From NCBI GenBank assembly GCA_050942615.1, contig JBMNNQ010000014.1, positions 1 to 24,334 on the forward strand: 24,334 bases of DNA, written 5' to 3'. The DNA comes from JAAZMI01 sp050942615. GTDB taxonomy: Bacteria; Bacillota; Dethiobacteria; DTU022; UBA8154. The stretch's first letter is position 1, and each line of letters opens with the position of its first letter. The notes beneath the pieces were generated by a model. The model worked only from the letters and a program-made list of their open reading frames with translations. It was not told the DNA's origin and made no database searches. Below are positions 14,444 through 22,993 of the stretch, in pieces. Position numbers and translations under genes: made by a program.

Positions 14444-17400
14444 TCAGGGGTAAACCCGGCAGGAACGCTGCAGATCCAGGAAAAAAAGTTCGCCGCCGAC
14501 CACTTTTTCACCGGTTAAATTTTCCCAGGCCCGGGCATAGGCGTAAATTTGGGGGGTATATTGGGTTAACAGGCGGCGCAGGGCAGTTTCGTCCGCAACC
14601 CGGTCAGTCTTATAATCCACGATAACCCACCCCTCCGCATCCCGGTAAACCAGGTCGATCACACCGTTTACCAGGGCCGGCAGGCGGCCTGCTACTTCCT
14701 TGCTGAACAGGGCATACAGGGGATGATTTTCATCAACATAAAGTGAAAAAGGTACCTCCGTATGCTTGTTTTCCCCGGCTGCCTGGATTTTCTGCCAGAG
14801 GGCAGTACCCTTAAAACGTTCCAGTGCCTGCATAACGGTGGAAAGAAGTTTTGCAGGTAGGTTGAAGGCTTCCAGTTCTGCAAGGAGAAACCCTTCCAGA
14901 TCTGCCCTGTCTTTTACCAGTGCTTCCAAAGCGCGGTGCATCAGGCTGCCCCATTCTGCACCGCCGGCCACAACAGACACCGCCCCGGGCTTTTCAGCGG
15001 GCAGTGCCTGTTGTTTTTCCGCAGACGCCGCCTCCCATCTTCCAGCAGGCATGGGGGCTACGGAGGCAGCAGCTTCCTCTGGTCCCCCGCCAAAAATTAG
15101 CCCTGTTTTTTCCGGGCCGCCTTCCTCCCAGCCGCTTTCATCCCCTCCCCAGGCCTCCCCCGCCGCCCGGCTTACTTTAAACCGAACTTCTGAGGGCTGT
15201 ACCCTCTGCCAGCCCCGGCGTGAGGCCGCTGCAATCCGTTGGGGCAGTTGTTCCCGGAAGGCTAAGAGTTCCTCCCAGGCGGTTGCAGTTTCACCAGGTT
15301 CCCCGCCTTCCCCGGATTCCCTTCCTTCCCCTGTCCGCAATGTTGCTGCAGGAGGGTGTGTTGCCGCTGTTTCTGCAGTATCTTTTATCTCTATTGTTTC
15401 TATATGATCCACCGCGGGGCTTTCCAACAGCTCCCGCCAGGGGTTTTTTCTATTGTCTCTACCGCCGGTGGAGATAATGAGCAGGTTGCGGGCCCGGGTG
15501 GCAGCCACATAAAGCAGCCTGATTTTCTCCGCCTCCAAGTATTTTTGTTCTTCCGCAACATAAGCCTCCCAACCGGGGGGCTGGGCAATTTTTATACTTT
15601 GGTAGCCCTTTTTCTGTGTAAAGGCAAAATAGCCGACCGGTTTTTCACCGGTCCTGACGATATGGCTGTCAATGCGATCCGGACTGACTTCCACCCTTTT
15701 ACAGGGGTGGGCAAGGATGACTACCGGGGCCTCCAGCCCTTTGGCTTTATGCAGGTTCATCAAGCGGACACAGTCCCCGCGGGAGGCATCCAATTCCAGC
15801 TCTTCTTCCACATTGGTGTGCAACAGGCTTTCCACCTGCGCAACCATCTGCTGGAAAGAATCCCCGCAGGCTTCCTCCCCCTGGCGGGTATATTCCAGCA
15901 CCTGGTAAAGGTAGCTGCAGCTTCTCTCCCCCAAGGGCTGGGCCAGTGTAAAGGGAACCAGGCCCAAATCTTCAATAATCCTGGCCAGCACCACGGCCGG
16001 GGGATCGCTTTCTTTCCACCGCAGGTAGAGGACCAGGCGGCTGAAGGCATCGCCCAAAAATTCCTTTAAATCGGATTCTGCAGCTGCCGGCAGCGGGGCC
16101 CAGGGGCTAAAAATGCCGCCGCCCATTTTAAAGCGGTACAGCATTTCATCGCTGATGCCAAAAAAAAGTCCTTTCAGTACTGCTATTAGCAGCACGCGGT
16201 TGTCCGGGTCATCCAAGTACTGGAGCAGTTTCAGCAGTTCATGCAACTCCGGGCTTTCCGCCAGCGAACTGCCCCCGGTCATGGTTACCGGTATCCTTTG
16301 TTCTTCCAGGGCGCGGGCGTAGGTTTCCATCAGATCCTTATAACTGAGAATGACTAAAAAATCCCCGGGGCAGGGGGTTGCAGTCAACCCGGCCCGCTTT
16401 TCCTCCTGCGAACGGGCCAAACTGAGCCGGCCTTGCAGGGCTTGACCTATAAAAGAGGCCACCTGGCGGGCATCCTGCCGGACGATCTCCTCTTTCCTGG
16501 TGTATCCGGCGTCCACCGGCAATATTTTAACGCCGCAAGCGGTGCCCTCCCCCTCCTTGCGCCAGGCATCAACAGGGCTGAAAAGAGCCTGGTAACGGTT
16601 TTCCTGGGGGGCCAACAGCTGCCCGAAGACCCTGTTGTTGAAATCTTCCAGGGGCTGCAGGCAGCGGAAATTTGTGGTCAGCGCTAGAACCTTTCCCCCG
16701 CCGGCTGCAATAAGCTTTTTCACTAAGTTATAGGTAGCAATATCGGCACGCCGGAAACGGTAGATGGACTGCTTGGGATCACCGACGACAAAAAGGGAGC
16801 CGGGTTTGGGGGAAAGTTTCTGCCAGTTTTTTTGGTGCAGATCATCCCCTGTCAAGCAGAACATTACTTCGGACTGCAGGGGATCGGTATCCTGAAATTC
16901 ATCCACCAGCAAACAGCGATATTTGAGCTGAAAATATTCCCTAATGGCAGGGGATTCCCGCAGCAGCTGTGCAGCCTTAAAAAGCAGATCGTTAAAACCC
17001 AAAACCGAATGCCGATCTTTAAAGCCGGCCAGAAATTCCCTGCCCGGCAGTAAAAAGCTGACGATCTGGTAGTAGCAATGTTCCCGCCATGCCTGCAGCA
17101 GGGGCGCTGCCTGGGACTCCCTGAAATCTGCAAACTCTTCCCGGGCATTTTTAGCTTCTTCTTTATCCGTCCATAACTTTTGCACAATCTGCGGGGCCCC
17201 GGTAAAAAGGGAAAGCACCCGGGCGGCATAGACCGGGTTCCCCTGATCAAACTTGTCCAGCATGCGCCGCGCGCCCCTGATTTTTTTCTGCAGGGCGTCA
17301 TAGCGATCCTCATGCGGCGGGTCCGGGATAAAGGGGGACACTTTTTGCAGCAGGGCCTTTAAATATTGCAGGGCGGCAGAAAAGTCCGGCACGGGACTGC

Positions 17401-17962
17401 CGGCCAAAGGAACGCCCACGTCGGGATAACCGTTGAAGATCTGAAAAAATCCTTTCAGGTCCTCCGGGGAAACACCAATTTTTTCTACACAGGACAACAG
17501 TTCCGGCCGGTTTAATTTAACCCAGAGCAGATATTCCTGCCAGGCGCGATCGATAAAAACAGCCTCCTGCAGCTCATCCAATTCTTCAAAGCCGGGATCA
17601 ATACCCGCCTCCACCGGCCTTTCACGCAACAGCCGCGCACAAAAGGCGTGGATGGTCCCCAAAAAACAGCGATCTAAGTTCAGCAAAGCCTCACCCAGCT
17701 TCTGCTTAAGCTGGGGGTTGGCTGCCGCCCGAAATTTTTTTTCCAGCCCGTCCTGAAACTTTTCCCGCAGTTCAGCAGCAGCCTTGCGGGTAAAGGTAAT
17801 CGCCGCCATCTCTTCCACCCTGCACCGGCCGCGCACAATGAGGTTCACCATCCTTTTAATCAGGCTGGTGGTCTTGCCCGAACCGGCCCCGGCCTCTACC
17901 AGGATGTTAACTTCCAACGCCTCGGCTATTTTTCTACGTGCTTCTTCATCTTTTAATTGCAT
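14444..17962 (-). CDS. addA: ATP-dependent helicase/nuclease AddA (UvrD-type helicase with RecB-like nuclease)
   Basis: AddA is the helicase and 3'-strand nuclease subunit of AddAB, which resects double-strand breaks to start RecA-dependent repair. The 1172-residue protein has Walker A AGAGSGKT at 24-31, the AAITFTRKAAAEL motif Ia, DEFQDT (D354) as motif II, GDPKQSIYRFRRADI, TNFRC, the LMNLHKAKGLE region and RLLYVAATRARN. The C-terminal PD-(D/E)XK nuclease has WGSLMHRALE, NGVIDLVYRD and DYKTD with D1116 and K1118. The linker between helicase and nuclease (about 865-885 and 935-1005) is low in complexity, rich in Gly, Glu, Ala and Pro. ATG 17962 has AAGGA 6 bases ahead and lies 37 bases after the addB stop codon, so the order is addB-addA in one operon. 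Confidence 0.94.
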   Translation of the reverse strand: MQLKDEEARRKIAEALEVNILVEAGAGSGKTTSLIKRMVNLIVRGRCRVEEMAAITFTRKAAAELREKFQDGLEKKFRAAANPQLKQKLGEALLNLDRCFLGTIHAFCARLLRERPVEAGIDPGFEELDELQEAVFIDRAWQEYLLWVKLNRPELLSCVEKIGVSPEDLKGFFQIFNGYPDVGVPLAGSPVPDFSAALQYLKALLQKVSPFIPDPPHEDRYDALQKKIRGARRMLDKFDQGNPVYAARVLSLFTGAPQIVQKLWTDKEEAKNAREEFADFRESQAAPLLQAWREHCYYQIVSFLLPGREFLAGFKDRHSVLGFNDLLFKAAQLLRESPAIREYFQLKYRCLLVDEFQDTDPLQSEVMFCLTGDDLHQKNWQKLSPKPGSLFVVGDPKQSIYRFRRADIATYNLVKKLIAAGGGKVLALTTNFRCLQPLEDFNNRVFGQLLAPQENRYQALFSPVDAWRKEGEGTACGVKILPVDAGYTRKEEIVRQDARQVASFIGQALQGRLSLARSQEEKRAGLTATPCPGDFLVILSYKDLMETYARALEEQRIPVTMTGGSSLAESPELHELLKLLQYLDDPDNRVLLIAVLKGLFFGISDEMLYRFKMGGGIFSPWAPLPAAAESDLKEFLGDAFSRLVLYLRWKESDPPAVVLARIIEDLGLVPFTLAQPLGERSCSYLYQVLEYTRQGEEACGDSFQQMVAQVESLLHTNVEEELELDASRGDCVRLMNLHKAKGLEAPVVILAHPCKRVEVSPDRIDSHIVRTGEKPVGYFAFTQKKGYQSIKIAQPPGWEAYVAEEQKYLEAEKIRLLYVAATRARNLLIISTGGRDNRKNPWRELLESPAVDHIETIEIKDTAETAATHPPAATLRTGEGRESGEGGEPGETATAWEELLAFREQLPQRIAAASRRGWQRVQPSEVRFKVSRAAGEAWGGDESGWEEGGPEKTGLIFGGGPEEAAASVAPMPAGRWEAASAEKQQALPAEKPGAVSVVAGGAEWGSLMHRALEALVKDRADLEGFLLAELEAFNLPAKLLSTVMQALERFKGTALWQKIQAAGENKHTEVPFSLYVDENHPLYALFSKEVAGRLPALVNGVIDLVYRDAEGWVIVDYKTDRVADETALRRLLTQYTPQIYAYARAWENLTGEKVVGGELFFLDLQRSCRVYP

Positions 17963-17999
17963 GGCTTTTCCTTTCTACGGCAGCAGTTAAGCCCGCCCG

Positions 18000-20900
18000 T
18001 TATTTTATCTGCCGGAGCAGGTAAAATTTTGCCAACGCCCCGGCCTCTGCTTTGCTTATTTTTTCCCCCACCGCCGGGCCAAAGGTGCCCATTTCACAAA
18101 TAACCTTATAATCACAAAAAGTACAGTCTTCATCAGGCTTGATAGTCATGACAAAGGTGCCGCTGTCCAAAAGATCGCTTAAGGAATCCAAAATTTTTAG
18201 GGCCCTTGCCCGGGTCTCCTGGTAAGGACGCATAACACGCTGTCCCTCACCCTTAATTGTCGGGAAAAGGTAGCCGCAATTTAAAATCGCAGGTTCACTG
18301 CAGATACCTTTACGCTTACAGATATTTTCCCAGGCCAACCCATAAAGGGCATGCTGCAGCTGCCGGCCTCCCCAAAACATGCTGCCGGGTTCAAAGGCAT
18401 AGGTGCCGCCTGTTTTGTAATCCCAGATCTGGTAGGCGTCTTCGGCAGGCAGACGGTCCACCCGATCGATCTTGCCCCGCAGCAAAAAATGGCGGCCGGA
18501 GGGGAGATCAATCCTTACCGGCGGGATTTTCCCCGGAATTTCTTTGTTTTCCATCCCTTCCAGGCCAAAGGTCAGCTCCAGGTAAACAGGGGTGCTCAAT
18601 GCTGCATTTTCCTCTTCAACCCGCAGGAACAACCGGCACGAATCCATTATTTCCCGGGATTCATAGTCATAGACAGCCTCATAGGGCGGGGGCTGTTCTT
18701 TTCTTTGCTGTTCTAACTTTTGGCCGGCAATAGATTCCAAAAGCTGCAGATGTTTATTGTAGGCGGGCTTTTCCTTTTGTGCCAGCAGCCGGCGGTAAAA
18801 ATCTTCAAAAATACGGTGTAAAAGATCGCCCCTGGTAAGCGCATCCAGCCATTTTTCAGGATCGCAGGCCGTTTCCACAGGGGGGGCAATGCGCAACACA
18901 TATTTAAGAAAATAGCCATAAGGGCACTTGCTGAGCTGTTCCAAACGGCTGGCCGAAAACAGCCTGCCATCCTCCCATAATGGCTTTGGGGGGAAAACGC
19001 CCCCATCGTAGGGGGTGAAGGAAGGGCTGCTCCTCTGCCGGCGGGAATGAAGCCCCTGCTTTAAGCCGGGGTAGAGCGCCGGCACCATTGCCGGCAACTT
19101 TTTCGCTGCTGCTTTTTGTCCGGCAAAGCGTCCCAGCCACCACTCTGCATCGCTGAATGGGGCACTGCCCGGCGGGGGAATAAAGCCCTCCCGGGGCCCC
19201 AACTTTTGCAGCAAGCGGCTGTAGTCAGCAGCAGTTTCACCGCCAATCAGGCGGTACACCTGTAAAAGCAGGGGTGAAGGCGCTTCCTCACGGTTTTCTA
19301 CTGTATGGTATGCCGGAAAACTTAAAGTCAGTTGCTTTGTCCTGTCTGTCCCCTGGGCCGCCAACAGCTGCACCATTGCGTACATATTTTCCACCGGCTG
19401 GAAACGGTACTTGTACAAGCCGCCGCCCAACTCTTCCCTTTCCAGATCCAACAGGATCGGATCTTCAGTAACCTGGCCGGGAAATTTCCTTGCCGCCAGC
19501 CCGACGATGAAGACCCTGCGGCGAGAGGTCCAAAGGCCCTGCCGGTAGCTGTCTAAATGCAGGCTGCCCGCCTCCGGCAGTGAACGGCCCACCCGTAGGG
19601 AGGAAACAAGGCTTTCCAGCCAGCAGACTGCTTCCCCTAAAGGTGTTTTTTCCAGCGGGGAGCCGGCAACCAACTTCAGGTTTTCCCGGATGGTTTTATA
19701 GGCCCTGACATCTGCCTCCCCGGCCCTGCTGCTTCTTTTTTCAAAGATTTTCAACAGCCCGGCAGCCAGCTCCCCCGGGCTTACCAGGCCGCTGTCATCC
19801 GCTGCCGGGACAGCGTCTAAAAGTTCTATCAACAGATTTTTAAGTCCCTTTGCCACTGCCGGCAGGGTTTCCAACACGGATTGTGCAGCAACCCATTTCT
19901 GGTAGCGCTCCCGGCCGCGCACAATATTGGTGGAACGCAGTTCCCGGGCTAAAAGATATGACGGTGGTTCCCGGTCGGGATCCACCTGAAAGGCGTTGTT
20001 CCGGAACAGGCGGCATAAAACGGTCATGTCAAAATCGGTTTTGAGCCAGGTCAACAAAGCAAAAATTAGCTTCCCGGGTCGAAAATTACAGGCGGCAACC
20101 CCCTCCCCAAAGGTGACAGGCAGGCCAAAACGCCGGGCTTCCGCAAAAAACAGCCGGGCATAAGGCTCGCGGGAGGTATAGTAAACGACGACGTCTTCCA
20201 GCCGGCTCCCTTCCTGCAAAATCTGCCGGAGCACTGCCCGCACCTCTGCAGTTTCCCCCTGGGCATGGCTAAAGGTAACTGCCGGTAAACTTTCATTTCG
20301 CAAAGGGTTTAAACTACGGTTGTAAACATCCCCCAGGGAAAAACCGGTCCCGCCGGCAGGCCTGTCCACAGGGCTGTGCTCAAAAAAATGGTTTTCCGGG
20401 GTCTTCAGGCCGCGCACTTCATGCAGAGGCAGGGAGGCCCAGACCTGTTTTTCCAACATTTTAGCCAAAAGCCTTTCCTCCAGGGGGGTGACCTGCAAAT
20501 TGACAGGCAGCAGAAACAGGGCCCCGGGGTAAAAAGATTCCGTACAGGTTTGCAGGGCCCTTTGCAGCAGCCCGGCCCGATCCACCAACCCTTCCCCGGC
20601 AAGCCTTTCCTGATAGGCCCTGTAGATGCATTTAATATCCCGGCCCTTGGCGGGATGGATAAATTTAGTGGCAGGTATGGCCTCCGGCTGGAAACCGGCT
20701 TCCTGCAGCTCCTGGAGGGCCCTCCAGATTGCAGCGGCGGTGCCCGGGTTGACCTGCAAAGCATCAAAATAGGTGAGGGTTTGATCTTTTAAAAGCCCGG
20801 ACACAATTTCCTGGACAATCCGCACCGCCAAAACACCGGGAAGCAGCTGCAGGCCCTCCCGGTGCAGCCCCGGTGCCATTTTTTCCAAAGCCATACCGGC

Positions 20901-21056
20901 TATGGTATAGGTATGCAGGTTTACAGTTCCATAACCGGCCAGGCTGAAGCTGCGCAGCAATGCATTGCCGGCTGCCAGCGAAGGCATCACCAAAACTTTT
21001 TCCTGCAGGGGATTGTCCCTGCATATTTTATCAAGACGATCCCAAAGCAGTTCCAA
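18000..21056 (-). CDS. addB: AddB-like subunit: PD-(D/E)XK nuclease with iron-sulfur cysteines, no Walker A
   Basis: The 1018-residue protein is the expected AddA partner. The C-terminal part has the AddB/Cas4-type nuclease: ASRLEQLSKCPYGYFLKY, GKIDRVDRL and DYKTG with D879 and K881. Four cysteines are placed to hold a 4Fe-4S cluster: C711 upstream of the nuclease and C978, C981 and C987 (CxxC-x5-C) after it. The N-terminal two thirds should be a helicase-like domain, but the P-loop found in Bacillus AddB is missing: residues 19-37 read EKVLVMPSLAAGNALLRSF with no GxGKT. The frame is closed by a TAG 27 bases upstream, so no P-loop has been cut off by start choice. Translation starts at TTG with AAAGGGG 9 to 10 bases ahead. 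RexB of lactic bacteria likewise lacks this motif. Confidence 0.85.
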   Translation of the reverse strand: MELLWDRLDKICRDNPLQEKVLVMPSLAAGNALLRSFSLAGYGTVNLHTYTIAGMALEKMAPGLHREGLQLLPGVLAVRIVQEIVSGLLKDQTLTYFDALQVNPGTAAAIWRALQELQEAGFQPEAIPATKFIHPAKGRDIKCIYRAYQERLAGEGLVDRAGLLQRALQTCTESFYPGALFLLPVNLQVTPLEERLLAKMLEKQVWASLPLHEVRGLKTPENHFFEHSPVDRPAGGTGFSLGDVYNRSLNPLRNESLPAVTFSHAQGETAEVRAVLRQILQEGSRLEDVVVYYTSREPYARLFFAEARRFGLPVTFGEGVAACNFRPGKLIFALLTWLKTDFDMTVLCRLFRNNAFQVDPDREPPSYLLARELRSTNIVRGRERYQKWVAAQSVLETLPAVAKGLKNLLIELLDAVPAADDSGLVSPGELAAGLLKIFEKRSSRAGEADVRAYKTIRENLKLVAGSPLEKTPLGEAVCWLESLVSSLRVGRSLPEAGSLHLDSYRQGLWTSRRRVFIVGLAARKFPGQVTEDPILLDLEREELGGGLYKYRFQPVENMYAMVQLLAAQGTDRTKQLTLSFPAYHTVENREEAPSPLLLQVYRLIGGETAADYSRLLQKLGPREGFIPPPGSAPFSDAEWWLGRFAGQKAAAKKLPAMVPALYPGLKQGLHSRRQRSSPSFTPYDGGVFPPKPLWEDGRLFSASRLEQLSKCPYGYFLKYVLRIAPPVETACDPEKWLDALTRGDLLHRIFEDFYRRLLAQKEKPAYNKHLQLLESIAGQKLEQQRKEQPPPYEAVYDYESREIMDSCRLFLRVEEENAALSTPVYLELTFGLEGMENKEIPGKIPPVRIDLPSGRHFLLRGKIDRVDRLPAEDAYQIWDYKTGGTYAFEPGSMFWGGRQLQHALYGLAWENICKRKGICSEPAILNCGYLFPTIKGEGQRVMRPYQETRARALKILDSLSDLLDSGTFVMTIKPDEDCTFCDYKVICEMGTFGPAVGEKISKAEAGALAKFYLLRQIK

Positions 21057-21292
21057 GGCAAATTTCCCCTTTCCTTTATACAGCTATACAGCAGGCAGTG
21101 ACGTCTGTTTCTATGATCTTCCACAAATAATTGGCTAAATCCTATCGCACCGGGGGCAGAATATTTCCCCTTTTTTGCACATAAGAATTTAGTAAACATG
21201 TGCACAACGCCTGCAGGCCAAAGCAGAACCCCTGCCCGTGGACACCAAAAACAGAGCAGCCCGGGCGTTGAAAGGAGGTAAACAGAAGTAAA

Positions 21293-22042
21293 TTGAAAAG
21301 AAAATACAGGGTTTATTTTCTGCCCCGTAAAAAAATTAAAAACGGGGTAATTTCGCTAGTTCTAATCTGTTTTTTAGTTCTTTTTCTGGCAGGATCCCGA
21401 AATTATATGCCGGCAATTCAAGCCACAGCCACCAAGGGCGCAGCTGTAGTTATTGACCCCGGCCACGGCGGGATTGACGGCGGGGTCTGCCGTGGCGATG
21501 ATCTTTTAGAAAAAGATATTAACTTGGCCATTGCCAAACAGCTCAGCAGTTTGCTCCGCAAAAAAGGGTATGCTGTGCAGATGACCCGGGAAACAGATAA
21601 AGATGTCAGCGATCTCCTTCCCAATGGCGCAGATACCCGTCACCGCCGGGATGTGCATGGCCGCGCCAAATTTATCAATGAAAGTAACGGGGACCTGTTT
21701 GTAAGCATTCATGTAAATTCCTGTGAAGATCCCTATACGCGGGGCGCAATAACCTTTTTTACGGAAAACGATCCTCAAAGCAAAGCCTTGGCAGAATCAA
21801 TTCAAAACCGTTTAAATACAGTAACCAAGGCAAAACCCCAGGCAGGGGAATATTTTCATGAAAGTACACGTACAGGGGATTTTTATCTGCTACTCCATAC
21901 CGACATTCCGGGGGCCATTGTAGAGGTGGGCTTTATAACCAGCCCCAATGATAAAAAATTATTGGCAACAAATAGTTACCGTAAAAAAGTAGCAGAGGCA
22001 ATTTGTGCCGGCATTGAAAGCTATACGGCAGGCCTGCCATAG
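21293..22042 (+). CDS. cwlD: N-acetylmuramoyl-L-alanine amidase, CwlD-like (spore cortex)
   Basis: The 249-residue protein has one N-terminal membrane anchor or signal sequence (about residues 18-36, after a basic start) and a single Amidase_3 domain. Zinc ligands and catalytic glutamate are in place: H58 (IDPGHGGIDGG), E73 (LLEKDINL), H140 (FVSIHVNS) and E211 (AIVEVGFITSP). The length, the single domain and the early anchor fit CwlD, which works with PdaA to make muramic-delta-lactam in the spore cortex. A vegetative amidase of the same fold is possible. Translation begins at TTG; AAAGGAGGT (21271-21279) is strong but 13 bases away, a long spacing. No ATG is available nearby. It is divergent from addB. 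Confidence 0.88.
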   Translation: MKRKYRVYFLPRKKIKNGVISLVLICFLVLFLAGSRNYMPAIQATATKGAAVVIDPGHGGIDGGVCRGDDLLEKDINLAIAKQLSSLLRKKGYAVQMTRETDKDVSDLLPNGADTRHRRDVHGRAKFINESNGDLFVSIHVNSCEDPYTRGAITFFTENDPQSKALAESIQNRLNTVTKAKPQAGEYFHESTRTGDFYLLLHTDIPGAIVEVGFITSPNDKKLLATNSYRKKVAEAICAGIESYTAGLP

Positions 22043-22102
22043 AACAACAAACCTTCCCAAATTAACATTCCTGACCGGATCAACATTTACCTTTTTTTGT
22101 TT

Positions 22103-22900
22103 TTAGGAAACGATTATTCTCTTGGCCCCGGACAGTTTTGAACACCAGTCATCCTCTTTTAAGCTATAACTGACCACACCCCGCCTGCTAGAGGCGTTAA
22201 TAAATTTTTGTTCTCCTTCATAAATCCCGACATGTGTCGGGATTTCTATTTTGCCTTCATGAAAGAAAAGCAGATCCCCCCGGCACATTTCATCCCTGTC
22301 CACGCGCAGCCCGTCAGACCGGTACTGTAAATCAGCGTCCCGGTGCAGGTTATAGCCATACAGGGCAAAGAGGGTATACACAAAACCGGAGCAGTCAAAC
22401 CCCTGCGGAGTAAGCCCTCCCCATAAATAGGGAACGCCCCTGCAGGTGTTTGCCCTTTGCAGCACTTTTTCAACGGTGTCCCTGCCCTGAACAGCAGTTT
22501 TTTCTGCAAACAGATCCTGCCCGCTTATCCAGCCCCGCCTTCCCCCCGGCAGCCACACTGCAAACCAGTCCCCTGTTTTTTCACCCACCCAGGGTCGGGC
22601 ATTCAAAGGCAGTTCCAAAAACGTCTTCCCGCTTTCCCGGGGAAAATTTTTAAGTGCAGCCCTGTGTCTGGCAACAACCATTTTTTTAAAACCCCCTGCC
22701 GGCAGCTCCCCGGCATAAACGTTTTCCCCTTCAACCCACCCGGTATAGTTCTTCTGAATAGGGATCTGTATTTTAAACCAGCCTTCCCTTTTTTCCAAAA
22801 TTGTAACTGCCGTCGCAAAAACGGCCTGGGTTACCATTTCTGCTGCTGCCGCTGCAAAACGATAGATGTTGGCCAAGGGTACCCTGATAATTCCCTGCAT
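22103..22900 (-). CDS. SH3-domain NlpC/P60 endopeptidase, YkfC-like
   Basis: The 265-residue protein starts with two bacterial SH3-like domains (about 1-62 and 72-132; GWFKIQI..GYTGWVEG-type and DWFAVWLPGGRRGWI) followed by an NlpC/P60 cysteine peptidase domain. Catalytic residues are C170 (GFDCSGFV) and H223 (THVGIY); the third, polar position is N235 (FINASS) where histidine is more usual. The first residues, MQGIIRVPLANIY, are already part of the SH3 domain, and there is no signal peptide, as in YkfC, which trims murein peptides inside the cell after uptake. The likely reaction is cleavage of the gamma-D-Glu-diamino acid bond. The ATG has GAGGGGG 7 bases ahead. Confidence 0.88.
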   Translation of the reverse strand: MQGIIRVPLANIYRFAAAAAEMVTQAVFATAVTILEKREGWFKIQIPIQKNYTGWVEGENVYAGELPAGGFKKMVVARHRAALKNFPRESGKTFLELPLNARPWVGEKTGDWFAVWLPGGRRGWISGQDLFAEKTAVQGRDTVEKVLQRANTCRGVPYLWGGLTPQGFDCSGFVYTLFALYGYNLHRDADLQYRSDGLRVDRDEMCRGDLLFFHEGKIEIPTHVGIYEGEQKFINASSRRGVVSYSLKEDDWCSKLSGAKRIIVS

Positions 22901-22993
22901 ACCGCTGCCCCCTCACTATTTTTATAAACCTGAATATATTAATATGCAGGCCTCAGAAGATTAAAACATGAAAATTAAAGAGAGGTGAAGTAC

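Noticed and set aside
15356..16069. 237-codon open frame on the + strand inside addA
   Set aside because: Antisense shadow of a G+C-rich part of a certain gene; no recognisable domain and no start signal.
21176..21204. TGCACA ... TGTGCA inverted repeat in the addB-cwlD intergenic region
   Set aside because: Short arms with a 17-base loop and no match to a known operator; a sporulation sigma-factor promoter could not be placed here with confidence either.
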